Source: Anaerolineales bacterium UBA3001 (GTDB lineage: Bacteria > Chloroflexota > Anaerolineae > Anaerolineales > UBA11657). From it: a stretch of 47,272 nucleotides of DNA. The DNA lies in the NCBI GenBank assembly GCA_002346435.1, contig DDZT01000018.1, forward strand, positions 3,969 to 51,240, in the 5' to 3' direction. Positions 24,265 through 33,490 of this stretch are shown here, one piece after another. The notes below the pieces were generated by a model that was not told the DNA's origin, did not search any database, and saw only the letters and a list, made by a program, of their open reading frames with translations. The position numbers and the translations under genes are program-made. Each line of letters opens with the position of its first letter. Positions within the stretch are counted from its first letter, which is position 1.

Positions 24265-24621
24265 ATGGCACATGAATGGATCTTTATTGGTATTATCCTA
24301 CTCTTCGGGACTATTTTTGCAGCAGTTCCTTTGGTAGTAAACACCATAGTTGCACCCAAAAAGCCGAATGTTTTGAAGAATGAAACATACGAGTGTGGTA
24401 TGGAGACGGTCGGTGACACATGGATTCAGTTTAAAGTGCAATACTATATATTTTCATTGGTGTTCGTCATATTTGATGTAGAGATTGTCTTTCTGTTTCC
24501 TTGGGCTGTGGCATACAAGCAGTTGCCATTTTTCGCGGTAGTAGAAGGCGTCATTTTTATAGTTATTCTTGCAGGAGGATTGTTGTATGCATGGCGAAAA
24601 GGAGCACTCGATTGGGTGTGA
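24265..24621 (+). CDS. nuoA: NADH-quinone oxidoreductase subunit A
   Basis: A 118-residue membrane subunit of complex I with three helices. The conserved loop between helices 1 and 2 includes KNETYECGMETVGD, with the family cysteine (ECG), followed by FKVQYYIFSLVFVIFDVEIVFLFPWA, the acidic second helix that contributes to the E-channel leading from the quinone site. It is the first gene of the operon. nuoB, C and D, which follow nuoA in almost all other operons, are missing; nuoH starts 20 bases downstream. Confidence 0.95.
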   Translation: MAHEWIFIGIILLFGTIFAAVPLVVNTIVAPKKPNVLKNETYECGMETVGDTWIQFKVQYYIFSLVFVIFDVEIVFLFPWAVAYKQLPFFAVVEGVIFIVILAGGLLYAWRKGALDWV

Positions 24622-24641
24622 TTTAGGTTAGGAAAGTCAAT

Positions 24642-25838
24642 ATGCCTGAAGTAAGATTAGGTGATCTTCTAGTTTCTTTATACGATTTGTTTGGATGGGG
24701 TCTCAGTGAGATAGGCTTGAATCCTAGCGTAGTCTCAATATTACAGAAGTTAGTTGCTGCGTTTATTTTGACAAACTTTTGTTTACTGACACCACTTCTT
24801 ACAATTTGGTTAGAACGCAAGGTGTCTGCACGATTTCAGGACAGATTAGGCCCGAATCGGGTTGGACCTTTTGGTCTTTTTCAAGGGTTTGCAGACATAG
24901 TTAAGCTGATAACTAAAGAGGATATTACGCCTGCTGGGGCTGATAAAACGGTGTTCAACATAGGGCCCGTAATAGCTGTTGCATCGGTGGTAGGTATATG
25001 GGCCGTCATACCCTTTGCATCGACTATGGTAGGTACGGATATTAATGTAGGTATTCTTTATAGTGTTGCTGTAGGTGCTATTGGGACCTTGGCAATTATG
25101 ATGGGGGGATGGGCGAGCAACAACAAATATGCTTTGTTGGGGTCATTCAGGACGGTTGCACAGCTAGTATCTTATGAAGTACCTATGATCATCGCACTTC
25201 TGATTCCCACACTTTTAGCAGGTTCGATGAGTATGAACACGATAGTGCAAGAGCAGCAAGTCTGGTTTGTTGTCGCAGCTCCTATAGCGGCTTTGCTGTT
25301 TCTGATATCCAGCATCGCCGAGGTCGGTAGGGCTCCATTTGATCTTCTCGAAGCGGAAAGTGAAATAGTAGCAGGTTTTCATGTGGAATATACTGGCATG
25401 AAGTTTGGTGTATGGATGCTTGCAGAATTTTTGCATGCTTTCACTATATGTGCTCTTACAGCTGTGGTTTTTTTGGGTGGTTGGCGAGGGCCATGGGTTG
25501 ATCAATATCCTTTGCTCGGAGTTGTTTACTTCCTTACTAAAACATATTTTGTTAGTATGATAATGTTATGGATTCGTGTCACAGTACCTCGAGTGAGAAT
25601 CGATCAAATGAATGACTTAAACTGGAAATTCTTAGTTCCTCTTTCACTTGTGGCTCTTGTGGTGACTGCATTGGTTGACAAATCTATACCTGTAGATTTT
25701 AGTATAGGATCTCGTTCATTGATATTGTTTTTGGCCAACATGGTAATTGTTGTGGCGACGTTGCTTGTGTTACGTGGAATTTCTCGCAAGGAACAGGCAG
25801 CCCAAAGTGAATTGCAAGCTGAAGTGAATTCAATATAA
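24642..25838 (+). CDS. nuoH: NADH-quinone oxidoreductase subunit H
   Basis: A 398-residue subunit with about eight to nine helices that links the quinone chamber to the proton-pumping arm. LERKVSARFQDRLGPNRVGPFGLFQGFADIVKL is split here by the usual cytoplasmic loop, and the acidic third loop reads EVGRAPFDLLEAESEIVAG followed by HVEYTGMKFG, all diagnostic for NuoH. The N-terminus has a longer lead than E. coli NuoH and the C-terminus ends in a charged tail. The spacing to nuoJ is 23 bases, and the 2Fe4S-type subunit gene nuoI, which normally sits between H and J, is absent. Confidence 0.96.
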   Translation: MPEVRLGDLLVSLYDLFGWGLSEIGLNPSVVSILQKLVAAFILTNFCLLTPLLTIWLERKVSARFQDRLGPNRVGPFGLFQGFADIVKLITKEDITPAGADKTVFNIGPVIAVASVVGIWAVIPFASTMVGTDINVGILYSVAVGAIGTLAIMMGGWASNNKYALLGSFRTVAQLVSYEVPMIIALLIPTLLAGSMSMNTIVQEQQVWFVVAAPIAALLFLISSIAEVGRAPFDLLEAESEIVAGFHVEYTGMKFGVWMLAEFLHAFTICALTAVVFLGGWRGPWVDQYPLLGVVYFLTKTYFVSMIMLWIRVTVPRVRIDQMNDLNWKFLVPLSLVALVVTALVDKSIPVDFSIGSRSLILFLANMVIVVATLLVLRGISRKEQAAQSELQAEVNSI

Positions 25839-25861
25839 CTTGATGAAGTGATGATATACAA

Positions 25862-26371
25862 GTGACAGCTTCCCAAATCTTTTTTCTTTTATTTGCCTCG
25901 GCCACATTAGTAGCTGCGTATTTAGTGGTCACAGTTAGGAATCTCATACATGCTGCCTTGTGGTTAGTGGCTTCCCTATTAGGTATAGCGTCAATATTTG
26001 TACTGCTAGATGCCAGTTTTATGGCTACCGTAGAGATTGTGCTTTATATTGGTGCGATTGCTATATTGATTGTATTTGCAGTAATGTTGACTAGAAGAGT
26101 CATGGAGGATGTTGGGCCTCAGAGGACCAATACTTGGTGGTTTGGTGCGATTTTAGCAATATTGTTTTTTGCATCAGCATCTACGTTGATTTGGCTCACC
26201 CAGTGGCCAACTTTACCCGAAGGAGATGTAGGTAATACAGTACTAATTTTGGGAAAAAGTCTTGTAGACCCAAGCAAATACGTTGTTCCATTTGAGATTG
26301 CATCTGTGTTATTAATTGTTGCTTTGATTGGTTCGATTGCTGTAGCATTGCCATCTAAACAATCTGAATGA
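25862..26371 (+). CDS. nuoJ: NADH-quinone oxidoreductase subunit J
   Basis: A 169-residue five-helix membrane subunit. The start is a GTG at 25862. The conserved third helix is present as MATVEIVLYIGAIAILIVFAVMLTRR, including the pi-bulge region that takes part in conformational coupling. The following hydrophilic segment (EDVGPQRTN) and final two helices fit the family. It lies between nuoH and nuoK as in canonical operons, with 47 bases before nuoK. Confidence 0.94.
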   Translation: MTASQIFFLLFASATLVAAYLVVTVRNLIHAALWLVASLLGIASIFVLLDASFMATVEIVLYIGAIAILIVFAVMLTRRVMEDVGPQRTNTWWFGAILAILFFASASTLIWLTQWPTLPEGDVGNTVLILGKSLVDPSKYVVPFEIASVLLIVALIGSIAVALPSKQSE

Positions 26372-26418
26372 AGGAACTAGTATATGTACAAATGGTTTGG
26401 TTATATAGGTAATAGAAG

Positions 26419-26727
26419 ATGATACCCTTGGCTTGGTATTTGACTTTTGCGGCTGCACTCTTCTGTCTGGGTTTATATGCAGTGCTGGCTCGCCAAAATG
26501 CAGTAGCTATACTAATGGGAATTGAGTTAATGCTCAATGCAGTGATAGTTAACCTAATTGCATTTTGGCGTTATAACGAACCAGAGAATGTGTCTGGTCA
26601 GGCATTTGCGATAATAGTTTTTGCTGTAGCTGCAGCAGAAGCAGCTGTCGGATTAGCTTTAATAATTTCTATTTATAGAAGACGTGAGACAGTAATGGCA
26701 GAAGAAATTGACATGATGAAATGGTAA
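26419..26727 (+). CDS. nuoK: NADH-quinone oxidoreductase subunit K
   Basis: A 102-residue three-helix subunit related to MnhC/MrpC. The two essential membrane glutamates are present: one in the second helix (MGIELMLNAV, corresponding to E. coli Glu36) and one in the third (AAAEAAVGLAL, Glu72). The C-terminus ends in a short acidic tail. The stop overlaps the first possible start codon of nuoL, indicating coupled translation. Confidence 0.95.
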   Translation: MIPLAWYLTFAAALFCLGLYAVLARQNAVAILMGIELMLNAVIVNLIAFWRYNEPENVSGQAFAIIVFAVAAAEAAVGLALIISIYRRRETVMAEEIDMMKW

Positions 26728-28880
26728 TTATGGAAATGTCAGAAATGTTAACTTGGTTGGTGCCAGCACCTCCTTTAATATCTTTTTTTGTAATAATTCT
26801 TTTCACTAGCAGACATCGTTCTATGAGTCACCTGGTGGCATTATTTGCAATGGGACTTTCTTTGTTGTTTAGTTGGGTCATAGTGTTCAATGCTCTGTCT
26901 ACTGATCATTTTGGAGAGCATCCGATAGCTTCTGACGTTGGTTGGTTGCCTACTGGAGACACAGTATTGAGAATGGGAGTGGCTGTCGACCCACTGACTA
27001 TAGTGATGCTTACTTTTGTGCCATTAGCTTGTTTTCTCATTATTTTATATAGTGTGGGTTATTCTAACTTCGGAAAAGGCCGTGATCAAAGGGATATTAG
27101 TGGCAGTCCACCGCATCATGGTGTTGAGCCAATGTATTCGCGCTTTTTTGCCTTTTTGTCGCTATTTGCTGGTGCAATGCTGGTTTTGACCGTGGCGGAC
27201 AATTTACTTTTGCTGTTCTTTGGTTGGGAGATTATGGGGCTTTGCTCTTATCTTTTGATTGGATTTTGGTATGGTCGCACTTATGATGATAAATTTCAGA
27301 TTACGCCAAGCGGTGCAGCTGTAAAAGCTTTTATGACAACACGTTTAGCGGACGTAATAATGCTTATTGGAATTGCCTATCTGTACTTTGAAGCTGGAAC
27401 ACTAAATTTCCGAGAGATATTCTTTAACGAAGAAATTATGAAACATTTGCTCGAGTCACCGTCTCTTATTGGCGGCATGGCTGCAGCTCATTTTATTGGT
27501 TTGCTGATATTTGCTGGTACAGTAGGTAAGAGTGCCCAGTTCCCATTACATGTTTGGCTTCCAGACGCGATGGAAGGTCCTACTCCAGTGAGTGCTATGA
27601 TTCATGCCGCTGCAATGGTTTCGGCGGGAGTCTACATGGTAATACGAATGTTCCCATTACTTAATTCCGGGGGACACGGCAGTCCAGCACTTACAGTGAT
27701 GGCTTTTGTGGGTGCTTTTACTGCTTTATTCGCAGCGACTATTGCTGTAGCACAGAATGATGTCAAGCGAGTTTTAGCCTATTCCACAATCAGTCAACTT
27801 GGATACATGATAGCGGCACTTGGCATAGGTGCTTATGTTGCTGCTGCTTTTCATCTCATGACACATGCTTTTTTCAAAGCGTTATTATTTATGGGTTCAG
27901 GATCAATTATTCATGGTGTTGAGCATGGAATGCATCAAACAAATGACAAGTTGGATCCACAGGATATGTTGAATATGGGTGGTCTTGCGAAACGAATGCC
28001 CACTACATACTGGACTTTTGTGATTGGTGGATTTTCATTAGCAGGATTTCCGTTTGTGACGGCTGGATTCTGGTCTAAGGACGAGATATTGGCAGACGCA
28101 TTTGCACATGGACACTGGTGGGTATTTGTTGTGTTATTGATTTCTGCATTTTTAACCGCGTTTTATACCATGCGCCAAATCTCACTTACTTTTCTAGGTG
28201 ATGCTCGAACTGAAAGTGCGGCAAAAGCTCATGAGAGTGCCTGGACAATGACTTTGCCTTTGGTAGTACTATCGTTCTTTGCTGTTTTTGCTGGATATGT
28301 TGGAGTACATATGGACTTTCCGGTTTTGGGAGCTATGCTGGGTAGCAATCCATTCGAGCATTTTGTTATAGGTTCGCTTCCACATCATATATCTGGGTTC
28401 GAATTTGAATGGACTCCCGTGATATTTTCGGTTGTTGCTGGTATATCCGGATTGTTTTTGGGATGGCTTGTTTATGGAAGACGGCCTTTGGTGATAGGTC
28501 AACAAGATCCGTTAGTGAAAGTATTAGGACCATTATATGGTGTGTTTGCTAATAAATACTACTTTGACGAGCTATACAATGTTGTATTGGTGCGTCCTGT
28601 TAAATGGATATCAGAGGTTGTCGCTTTTAAGTGGATTGATCGTGTATTGATCGATGGAGCTTTGCATTCAGTTGCCAATCTTACAATGAAAATTGGATCG
28701 GTGGCTGTATGGTTTGAAAAATGGGGTATAGATTATGCTCCTGACAAGTTCGGGGATGGAGTACGATTTTCTGGCCAGTCTTTTCGGGTTATACAGAGTG
28801 GACGCGTACAGGATTATCTGAATATAACTCTGAGTGCCGTGGTGGTTATTGGCGCAATTTTATTTGTGATACTTAGATAG
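26721..28880 (+). CDS. nuoL: NADH-quinone oxidoreductase subunit L with extended lateral helix
   Basis: A 719-residue distal antiporter-like subunit, longer than the roughly 610 residues of E. coli NuoL. Catalytic residues are present: the TM5 glutamate in FFGWEIMGLCSYLLIGFWY and the TM7 lysine in GTVGKSAQFPLHVWLPDAMEGPTPVSAMIHAA. Start may be ATG 26721, overlapping nuoK, or ATG 26730. The C-terminal lateral helix HL that clamps the membrane arm carries two similar segments, FKWIDRVLIDG (636-646) and WFEKWGIDYA (664-673), spaced by 26 residues, before the usual IQSGRVQDY anchor; one extra copy suggests that HL is lengthened. This matters because nuoM is duplicated next door. Confidence 0.95.
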   Translation: MVIMEMSEMLTWLVPAPPLISFFVIILFTSRHRSMSHLVALFAMGLSLLFSWVIVFNALSTDHFGEHPIASDVGWLPTGDTVLRMGVAVDPLTIVMLTFVPLACFLIILYSVGYSNFGKGRDQRDISGSPPHHGVEPMYSRFFAFLSLFAGAMLVLTVADNLLLLFFGWEIMGLCSYLLIGFWYGRTYDDKFQITPSGAAVKAFMTTRLADVIMLIGIAYLYFEAGTLNFREIFFNEEIMKHLLESPSLIGGMAAAHFIGLLIFAGTVGKSAQFPLHVWLPDAMEGPTPVSAMIHAAAMVSAGVYMVIRMFPLLNSGGHGSPALTVMAFVGAFTALFAATIAVAQNDVKRVLAYSTISQLGYMIAALGIGAYVAAAFHLMTHAFFKALLFMGSGSIIHGVEHGMHQTNDKLDPQDMLNMGGLAKRMPTTYWTFVIGGFSLAGFPFVTAGFWSKDEILADAFAHGHWWVFVVLLISAFLTAFYTMRQISLTFLGDARTESAAKAHESAWTMTLPLVVLSFFAVFAGYVGVHMDFPVLGAMLGSNPFEHFVIGSLPHHISGFEFEWTPVIFSVVAGISGLFLGWLVYGRRPLVIGQQDPLVKVLGPLYGVFANKYYFDELYNVVLVRPVKWISEVVAFKWIDRVLIDGALHSVANLTMKIGSVAVWFEKWGIDYAPDKFGDGVRFSGQSFRVIQSGRVQDYLNITLSAVVVIGAILFVILR

Positions 28881-28894
28881 ATTGTAAACAACAG

Positions 28895-30472
28895 ATGATG
28901 AATTTATTGAACCAAAATCTTTTGACACTAATATTGTTCTCGCCAGTTTTAGGTATGTTAGCGGTAATGTTGGTGCCTGGTGAGCAGAAGCAGTTAGTGC
29001 GACGTGTGGCATTAGTGTCAAGCTTAATCACTTTTGCTTTGGCGATAATACTTTGGTTTGGATATGATACTTCGGCGGATGGTTTTCAGTTTGTGGAACA
29101 AGCACAGTGGTACACAGCGATTAATTCGTCATATCATGTGGGCGTAGATGGGATTAGTGTACCTATGATTCTGTTGACTGCTTTGTTGATGCCTATAGGT
29201 GTACTTGCTTCCTTTGGTATAGAAGATCGTGTTAAGAGTTATATGTTGCTTTTCTTGATGCTTGAAACTGGAATGTTAGGTGTTTTCATGGCACTGGACT
29301 TGATAGTGTTTTTCCTATTTTGGGAGATAGGCTTAGTGCCAATGTACCTGCTCATAAATATCTGGGGAAGTCCTAAAGGTGAACGAGAATTCTTAAGTGG
29401 CAAGAAAGTTCCAGCTCGACAATATGCTTCATATAAATTCTTTGTCTATACACTGGTTGGATCGCTAGGATTGTTGTTAGCAATACAGATATTGGGGGTG
29501 GTCGCCGGCAGTTTTGATCTGGTCACTTTGTTGCAAGTATGGCCAGGATTCGATAAAGAGATATTTGCTAATTTCTCCACGTCTAGTGTGCGGACGGTTG
29601 CGTTTTGGGCTTTTGTGATTGCGTTTGCCATAAAGGTTCCTTTGTGGCCATTTCATACTTGGCTGCCAGATGCACATACTGAAGCACCGACTGCGGGATC
29701 AATGATACTTGCTGGGGTTTTACTAAAGTTAGGCGCCTATGGATTTTTGCGTTTGGTCTTACCTTTATTTCCTGCTGAGGCACAAGCTGCCGCTCCTATA
29801 CTTGCGTTTTTGGCTATGCTAGCTATTGTTTTGGGAGCACTTTCCGCCTATGGCCAAACTGATTTCAAACGATTGGTTGCGTATTCTTCTGTAAACCACA
29901 TGGGTTTTGTTGTCCTAGGGATCGCAGCAGCAGCTATGGTAACTGGAAGTAATGATCCTTCCATGCGTCTAAGTGGCACAATCGCAACAACAGGTGTGGT
30001 TCTACAGATGTTCAACCATGGTATTTCCGCGGCGGCGATGTTCTTTTTAGTAGGTGTGGTATATGACAGGGCGCATACGCGTAATTTGGATGAGCTGGGT
30101 GGTGGCATATGGCAACTTGCACCGGTTTATGGGGGTATACTAATTTTTTCCTCCATGGCTTCGCTAGGATTACCTGGATTAAGTGGGTTTGTATCTGAAT
30201 TTGCGATTGTAAGAGGCTCATGGCCCGTATTTTCTACTATGACTGCGCTTAGCATGATCGGTTTATTTTTTACTGGAGCGTACATACTGAAAGCAATACG
30301 ACAAGTGTTACATGGTCCGATCAATCCAGAATGGTCTGATCACAATATGGAAATTAGTACTCGAGAAAAAATTGTAGTTGCTCCACTAATAGTTCTTATG
30401 TTAATTATTGGAATTTGGCCATGGTGGATAACATTTATGATTAACAAGACAGTAACAACACTTATTGGGTGA
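28895..30472 (+). CDS. nuoM: NADH-quinone oxidoreductase subunit M, first copy
   Basis: A 525-residue antiporter-like proton-pumping subunit with about 14 helices. The TM5 glutamate is in FFLFWEIGLVPMYLLINIWG; the TM7 lysine is Lys247 (codon 29633-29635) in FAIKVPLWPFHTWLPDAHTEAPTAGS; the TM8 lysine is in AGVLLKLGAYG; the TM12 glutamate is in LSGFVSEFAI. All expected proton-path residues are therefore intact, so this is the canonical NuoM. The stop overlaps the start of the second nuoM (TGATG), so both copies are made in step. Confidence 0.96.
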   Translation: MMNLLNQNLLTLILFSPVLGMLAVMLVPGEQKQLVRRVALVSSLITFALAIILWFGYDTSADGFQFVEQAQWYTAINSSYHVGVDGISVPMILLTALLMPIGVLASFGIEDRVKSYMLLFLMLETGMLGVFMALDLIVFFLFWEIGLVPMYLLINIWGSPKGEREFLSGKKVPARQYASYKFFVYTLVGSLGLLLAIQILGVVAGSFDLVTLLQVWPGFDKEIFANFSTSSVRTVAFWAFVIAFAIKVPLWPFHTWLPDAHTEAPTAGSMILAGVLLKLGAYGFLRLVLPLFPAEAQAAAPILAFLAMLAIVLGALSAYGQTDFKRLVAYSSVNHMGFVVLGIAAAAMVTGSNDPSMRLSGTIATTGVVLQMFNHGISAAAMFFLVGVVYDRAHTRNLDELGGGIWQLAPVYGGILIFSSMASLGLPGLSGFVSEFAIVRGSWPVFSTMTALSMIGLFFTGAYILKAIRQVLHGPINPEWSDHNMEISTREKIVVAPLIVLMLIIGIWPWWITFMINKTVTTLIG

Positions 30473-31986
30473 TGTACATGGGTTTTCCTATTTTATCAGT
30501 TATAACACTTACTCCTGTAACGTTTAGCTTAATATTGTTTTTGTTTCCTGAGGATAAGAAAAAAGAAATTAGGTTGACTGCTCTGGTTGCTGCAAGCATT
30601 ACTTTTGCACTCACTATTGTTGCTTACTTTGGTTATGATATGGAGACAGCCGGATATCAGTTTGTGGAAAAATACAATTGGGTTGAAAGTTTGGGTATCT
30701 CTTATTATGTAGGTGTGGACGGAATAAGTTTGCCGATGGTTTTGTTGACTGGCATGGTTATTTTTACTGGTGTGTTGATATCATGGGGCATTGATGACAG
30801 GCCTCGCGAGTTTTTTGCATTTCTGTTCCTTCTTGCCAGCGGTGTGTTTGGAGTTTTTGTAGCTTTAGATTTGTTTCACTTATTTTTCTTTTATGAAATA
30901 GCTGTGTTCCCAATGTATTTGCTAATTGCTATTTGGGGTTGGAAAGTTACACGCGAGTATGCGGCCATGAAATTGACACTATATTTGTTTATTGGCTCTG
31001 TATTGGCTCTGGTAGGTATGTTGGCAATGTACTTTGTGTCTGGATTGGGAACTTTCGACATGATAGCTTTACAAGAAGTACAATTTTCTATGCAATTCCA
31101 GAAGCTTTGGTTTCCATTTGTATTCTTTGGTTTTGCTGTGCTTGCTGGAATTTTTCCGTTTCATAATTGGAGTCCTGTCGGTCATGTGGCAGCACCTACC
31201 GCGGTATCTATGTTTCATGCAGGCGTGTTAATGAAGTTAGGTGCTTTTGCAGCTCTTAGGGTCGGAGTAATGTTGTTGCCTGACGGAGCAAGATTTTGGT
31301 TACCATTAATCGTTTTCCTTGCTTTAACCAATGTGGTTTATGGAGCATTTGTTGCTATGAAGCAGCGCGATTTGAAATATGTAATTGGCTATTCTTCAGT
31401 ATCACATATGGGATTAGTTACATTAGGAGTAGCTACATTAAACCCTCAAGGCATTACCGGAGCTGGCTTGCAAATGTTTTCTCATGGAGTAATGACAGCT
31501 TTATTCTTTGCATGTGTTGGAGTTGTATATGATAGAGCTCACACAAGAGATATTCCTTCTTTAGGAGGGTTTGCGGGTAAATTGCCATGGGTTACTGTTG
31601 CCTTCATTATTGGAGGATTTGTTTCAATGGGTATGCCAGGCTTCTCTGGGTTTGTTGCAGAGTTGCCTATCATGCTTGGTCTTTGGAGTGCAGGAACAGT
31701 TTCTAGCGAATATTTCATAGCTCCTTATTACACATGGATTGTAATGATTTCGGTTGTAGCTATAGCAATCACAGCTTCTTATATTTTGCGAGTAGTTCAG
31801 CAAGTATTTTTTGGTAAGATGCCAGCAGAATTCGAAGGTCATATCACGCACTCAAGTGGTAAAGATAAGATTGCTATTGTATTGTTAGCGGCGGTACTTG
31901 TATTGTTAGGTGTTTTCCCTGGGTGGATGGCTCCTCTTATTTCTAGCGGGGCAGAAAGTGTTATGGCAGTGATAGGAGGAATCTAA
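30472..31986 (+). CDS. nuoM: NADH-quinone oxidoreductase subunit M, second copy lacking the TM7 lysine
   Basis: A 504-residue NuoM paralogue directly after the first copy. It keeps the family order of motifs: YYVGVDGISLPMVLLTG, the TM5 glutamate in FFFYEIAVFPMYLLIAIWG, the TM8 lysine in AGVLMKLGAFA, and the TM12 glutamate in FSGFVAELPI. In TM7, however, FAVLAGIFPFHNWSPVGH aligns with FAIKVPLWPFHTWLPDAH of the first copy, putting a leucine (codon 31141-31143) where the pump lysine is expected. The two copies are too different to be a recent duplication. The start is ATG 30472, overlapping the previous stop. It would be a fourth antiporter-like subunit of complex I; whether it pumps is open. 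Confidence 0.93.
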   Translation: MYMGFPILSVITLTPVTFSLILFLFPEDKKKEIRLTALVAASITFALTIVAYFGYDMETAGYQFVEKYNWVESLGISYYVGVDGISLPMVLLTGMVIFTGVLISWGIDDRPREFFAFLFLLASGVFGVFVALDLFHLFFFYEIAVFPMYLLIAIWGWKVTREYAAMKLTLYLFIGSVLALVGMLAMYFVSGLGTFDMIALQEVQFSMQFQKLWFPFVFFGFAVLAGIFPFHNWSPVGHVAAPTAVSMFHAGVLMKLGAFAALRVGVMLLPDGARFWLPLIVFLALTNVVYGAFVAMKQRDLKYVIGYSSVSHMGLVTLGVATLNPQGITGAGLQMFSHGVMTALFFACVGVVYDRAHTRDIPSLGGFAGKLPWVTVAFIIGGFVSMGMPGFSGFVAELPIMLGLWSAGTVSSEYFIAPYYTWIVMISVVAIAITASYILRVVQQVFFGKMPAEFEGHITHSSGKDKIAIVLLAAVLVLLGVFPGWMAPLISSGAESVMAVIGGI

Positions 31987-33432
31987 GTGGGTATATCTAA
32001 CTATCAGATGTCATCTGTGATTTCACTTTTGCCAGAAGTGGGCCTTTTAGTGCTGGCTGGAGTAGTTTTGACCATGGATGTTCTGTTGAAAGACGATCGT
32101 AAACATCTTATCGCTGTTACGACAGCAGTTGGAAGCCTACTTATCATATTGGCTGCATTAATGTATTCACAGCCTAGCGGTGATTTGATATGGGGCGGAA
32201 TGGTACGTGATGATATGCTTGCATTTGTATTCCGCTTGGCATTTATTTTTGCTGGTGGGATTACGGCAATGTTTAGTATAGGCTCTAAGGAATTGGCTCA
32301 TCGAGGTGATTATTACGCCATAATGCTTGGTGCTGTGATTGGGATGTGTTTTATGGCTTCAGCAGCAGATCTCATTATGCTATATTTGGCTATTGAAACA
32401 ACAGGTATAGCTGGGTATTTGTTAGCAGGTTATGTCCGTACAGATGATCGTTCTGCAGAAGCTGGACTAAAATATTTTCTCTTTGGGGCTGCTACCTCTG
32501 CAGTCATGCTTTATGGCTTTAGTCTACTGTATGGATTGACTGGGGAAACTAATCTTGGCGCTATAGCACCTATTTTGGCATCTGGTACTGTATCTGTATC
32601 AGCTATATGTGCAATTGTAGTTTTGATTTTGGTAGGTGTCGGTTTTAAGATTGCTATTGTACCTTTTCATTTTTGGGCACCTGATGTGTATGAAGGTGCT
32701 CCTAGTCCAGTCACCGGTTTTATATCAACAGCCTCTAAGACTGCTGGTTTTGCAGTGTTGCTGCGCGTTTTTATTTATGGACTGGCTGCTAGTGAGTATT
32801 GGTTACCTGCTATGGCAGGTTTAGCTGCGGTCACTATGACCTTTGGCAATTTAGTGGCTCTTGCTCAAACTAATATTAAGCGTTTGCTAGCATATTCATC
32901 TGTAGCTCATGCTGGTTACGTATTGGTTGCTTTCGTTGCTTATTCTGAATTAGGTGTTGCATCTGCTATTTTCTACTTGATTGCTTATGTGGTTACCAAC
33001 TTAGCTGCTTTTGGTGTAGTCATCGTTTTTGCTCATACTGCTGGTACTGATGATATTCAACAATATGCTGGTATGAGTCGTCGCTCTCCATATCTGGCCT
33101 TGGCAATGTTAGTAGCCTTTCTGTCTCTAGCTGGTATGCCGCCATTGGCTGGATTTTTTGCAAAATTCTATGTGTTTGCTGCTGCGGTAAAAGCAGACAT
33201 GATTTGGCTCGCTTTCGTTGGTGTATTAAATGCAATCGTGGGATTGTATTACTACCTGGTTGTGCTAAAGGTTGTTTATGTTAGTCCAGCCCCAGATGGA
33301 GTAGGATCTATTGATATTCCTGCTACATGCAAAATAGCGCTTGTGGTTTTGTCGTTAGGAATCATCTTGATAGGAACGGCCTCATCCCCATGGTTTAATT
33401 GGGCTATGAAGGCAGCTCAGGATTTGTTTTGA
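31987..33432 (+). CDS. nuoN: NADH-quinone oxidoreductase subunit N
   Basis: A 481-residue antiporter-like subunit with about 14 helices, starting at GTG 31987 immediately after the second nuoM. The TM7 lysine is in VGVGFKIAIVPFHFWAPDVYEGAP, and the TM12 region reads LSLAGMPPLAGFFAKFYVFAAAV with its lysine. KRLLAYSSVAHAGYVLVAF is the conserved broken helix. It closes the complex I part of the operon; its TGA stop is embedded in the -35 hexamer of the atp promoter at 33429-33457. A divergent paralogue occupies the left edge of the window. Confidence 0.96.
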   Translation: MGISNYQMSSVISLLPEVGLLVLAGVVLTMDVLLKDDRKHLIAVTTAVGSLLIILAALMYSQPSGDLIWGGMVRDDMLAFVFRLAFIFAGGITAMFSIGSKELAHRGDYYAIMLGAVIGMCFMASAADLIMLYLAIETTGIAGYLLAGYVRTDDRSAEAGLKYFLFGAATSAVMLYGFSLLYGLTGETNLGAIAPILASGTVSVSAICAIVVLILVGVGFKIAIVPFHFWAPDVYEGAPSPVTGFISTASKTAGFAVLLRVFIYGLAASEYWLPAMAGLAAVTMTFGNLVALAQTNIKRLLAYSSVAHAGYVLVAFVAYSELGVASAIFYLIAYVVTNLAAFGVVIVFAHTAGTDDIQQYAGMSRRSPYLALAMLVAFLSLAGMPPLAGFFAKFYVFAAAVKADMIWLAFVGVLNAIVGLYYYLVVLKVVYVSPAPDGVGSIDIPATCKIALVVLSLGIILIGTASSPWFNWAMKAAQDLF

Positions 33433-33457
33433 CGCTCAGTTTCGCTTGTGATATAAT
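33429..33457 (+). promoter_or_regulatory. Internal sigma-70 promoter of the atp genes, overlapping the nuoN stop
   Basis: TTGACG, a 17-base spacer and a perfect TATAAT with an upstream TG (extended -10). The TGA of nuoN is part of the -35 box. It would give the ATP synthase genes their own transcript in addition to read-through from nuoA. Confidence 0.7.
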
Positions 33458-33490
33458 TCGCAAACGTCCAAAATGGGGAGAATATAGGTT

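Noticed and set aside
30472..31986. Second nuoM as a pseudogene or recent duplication
   Set aside because: The frame is intact over the full family length, other key residues are kept and the two copies differ strongly, so it is a maintained paralogue.
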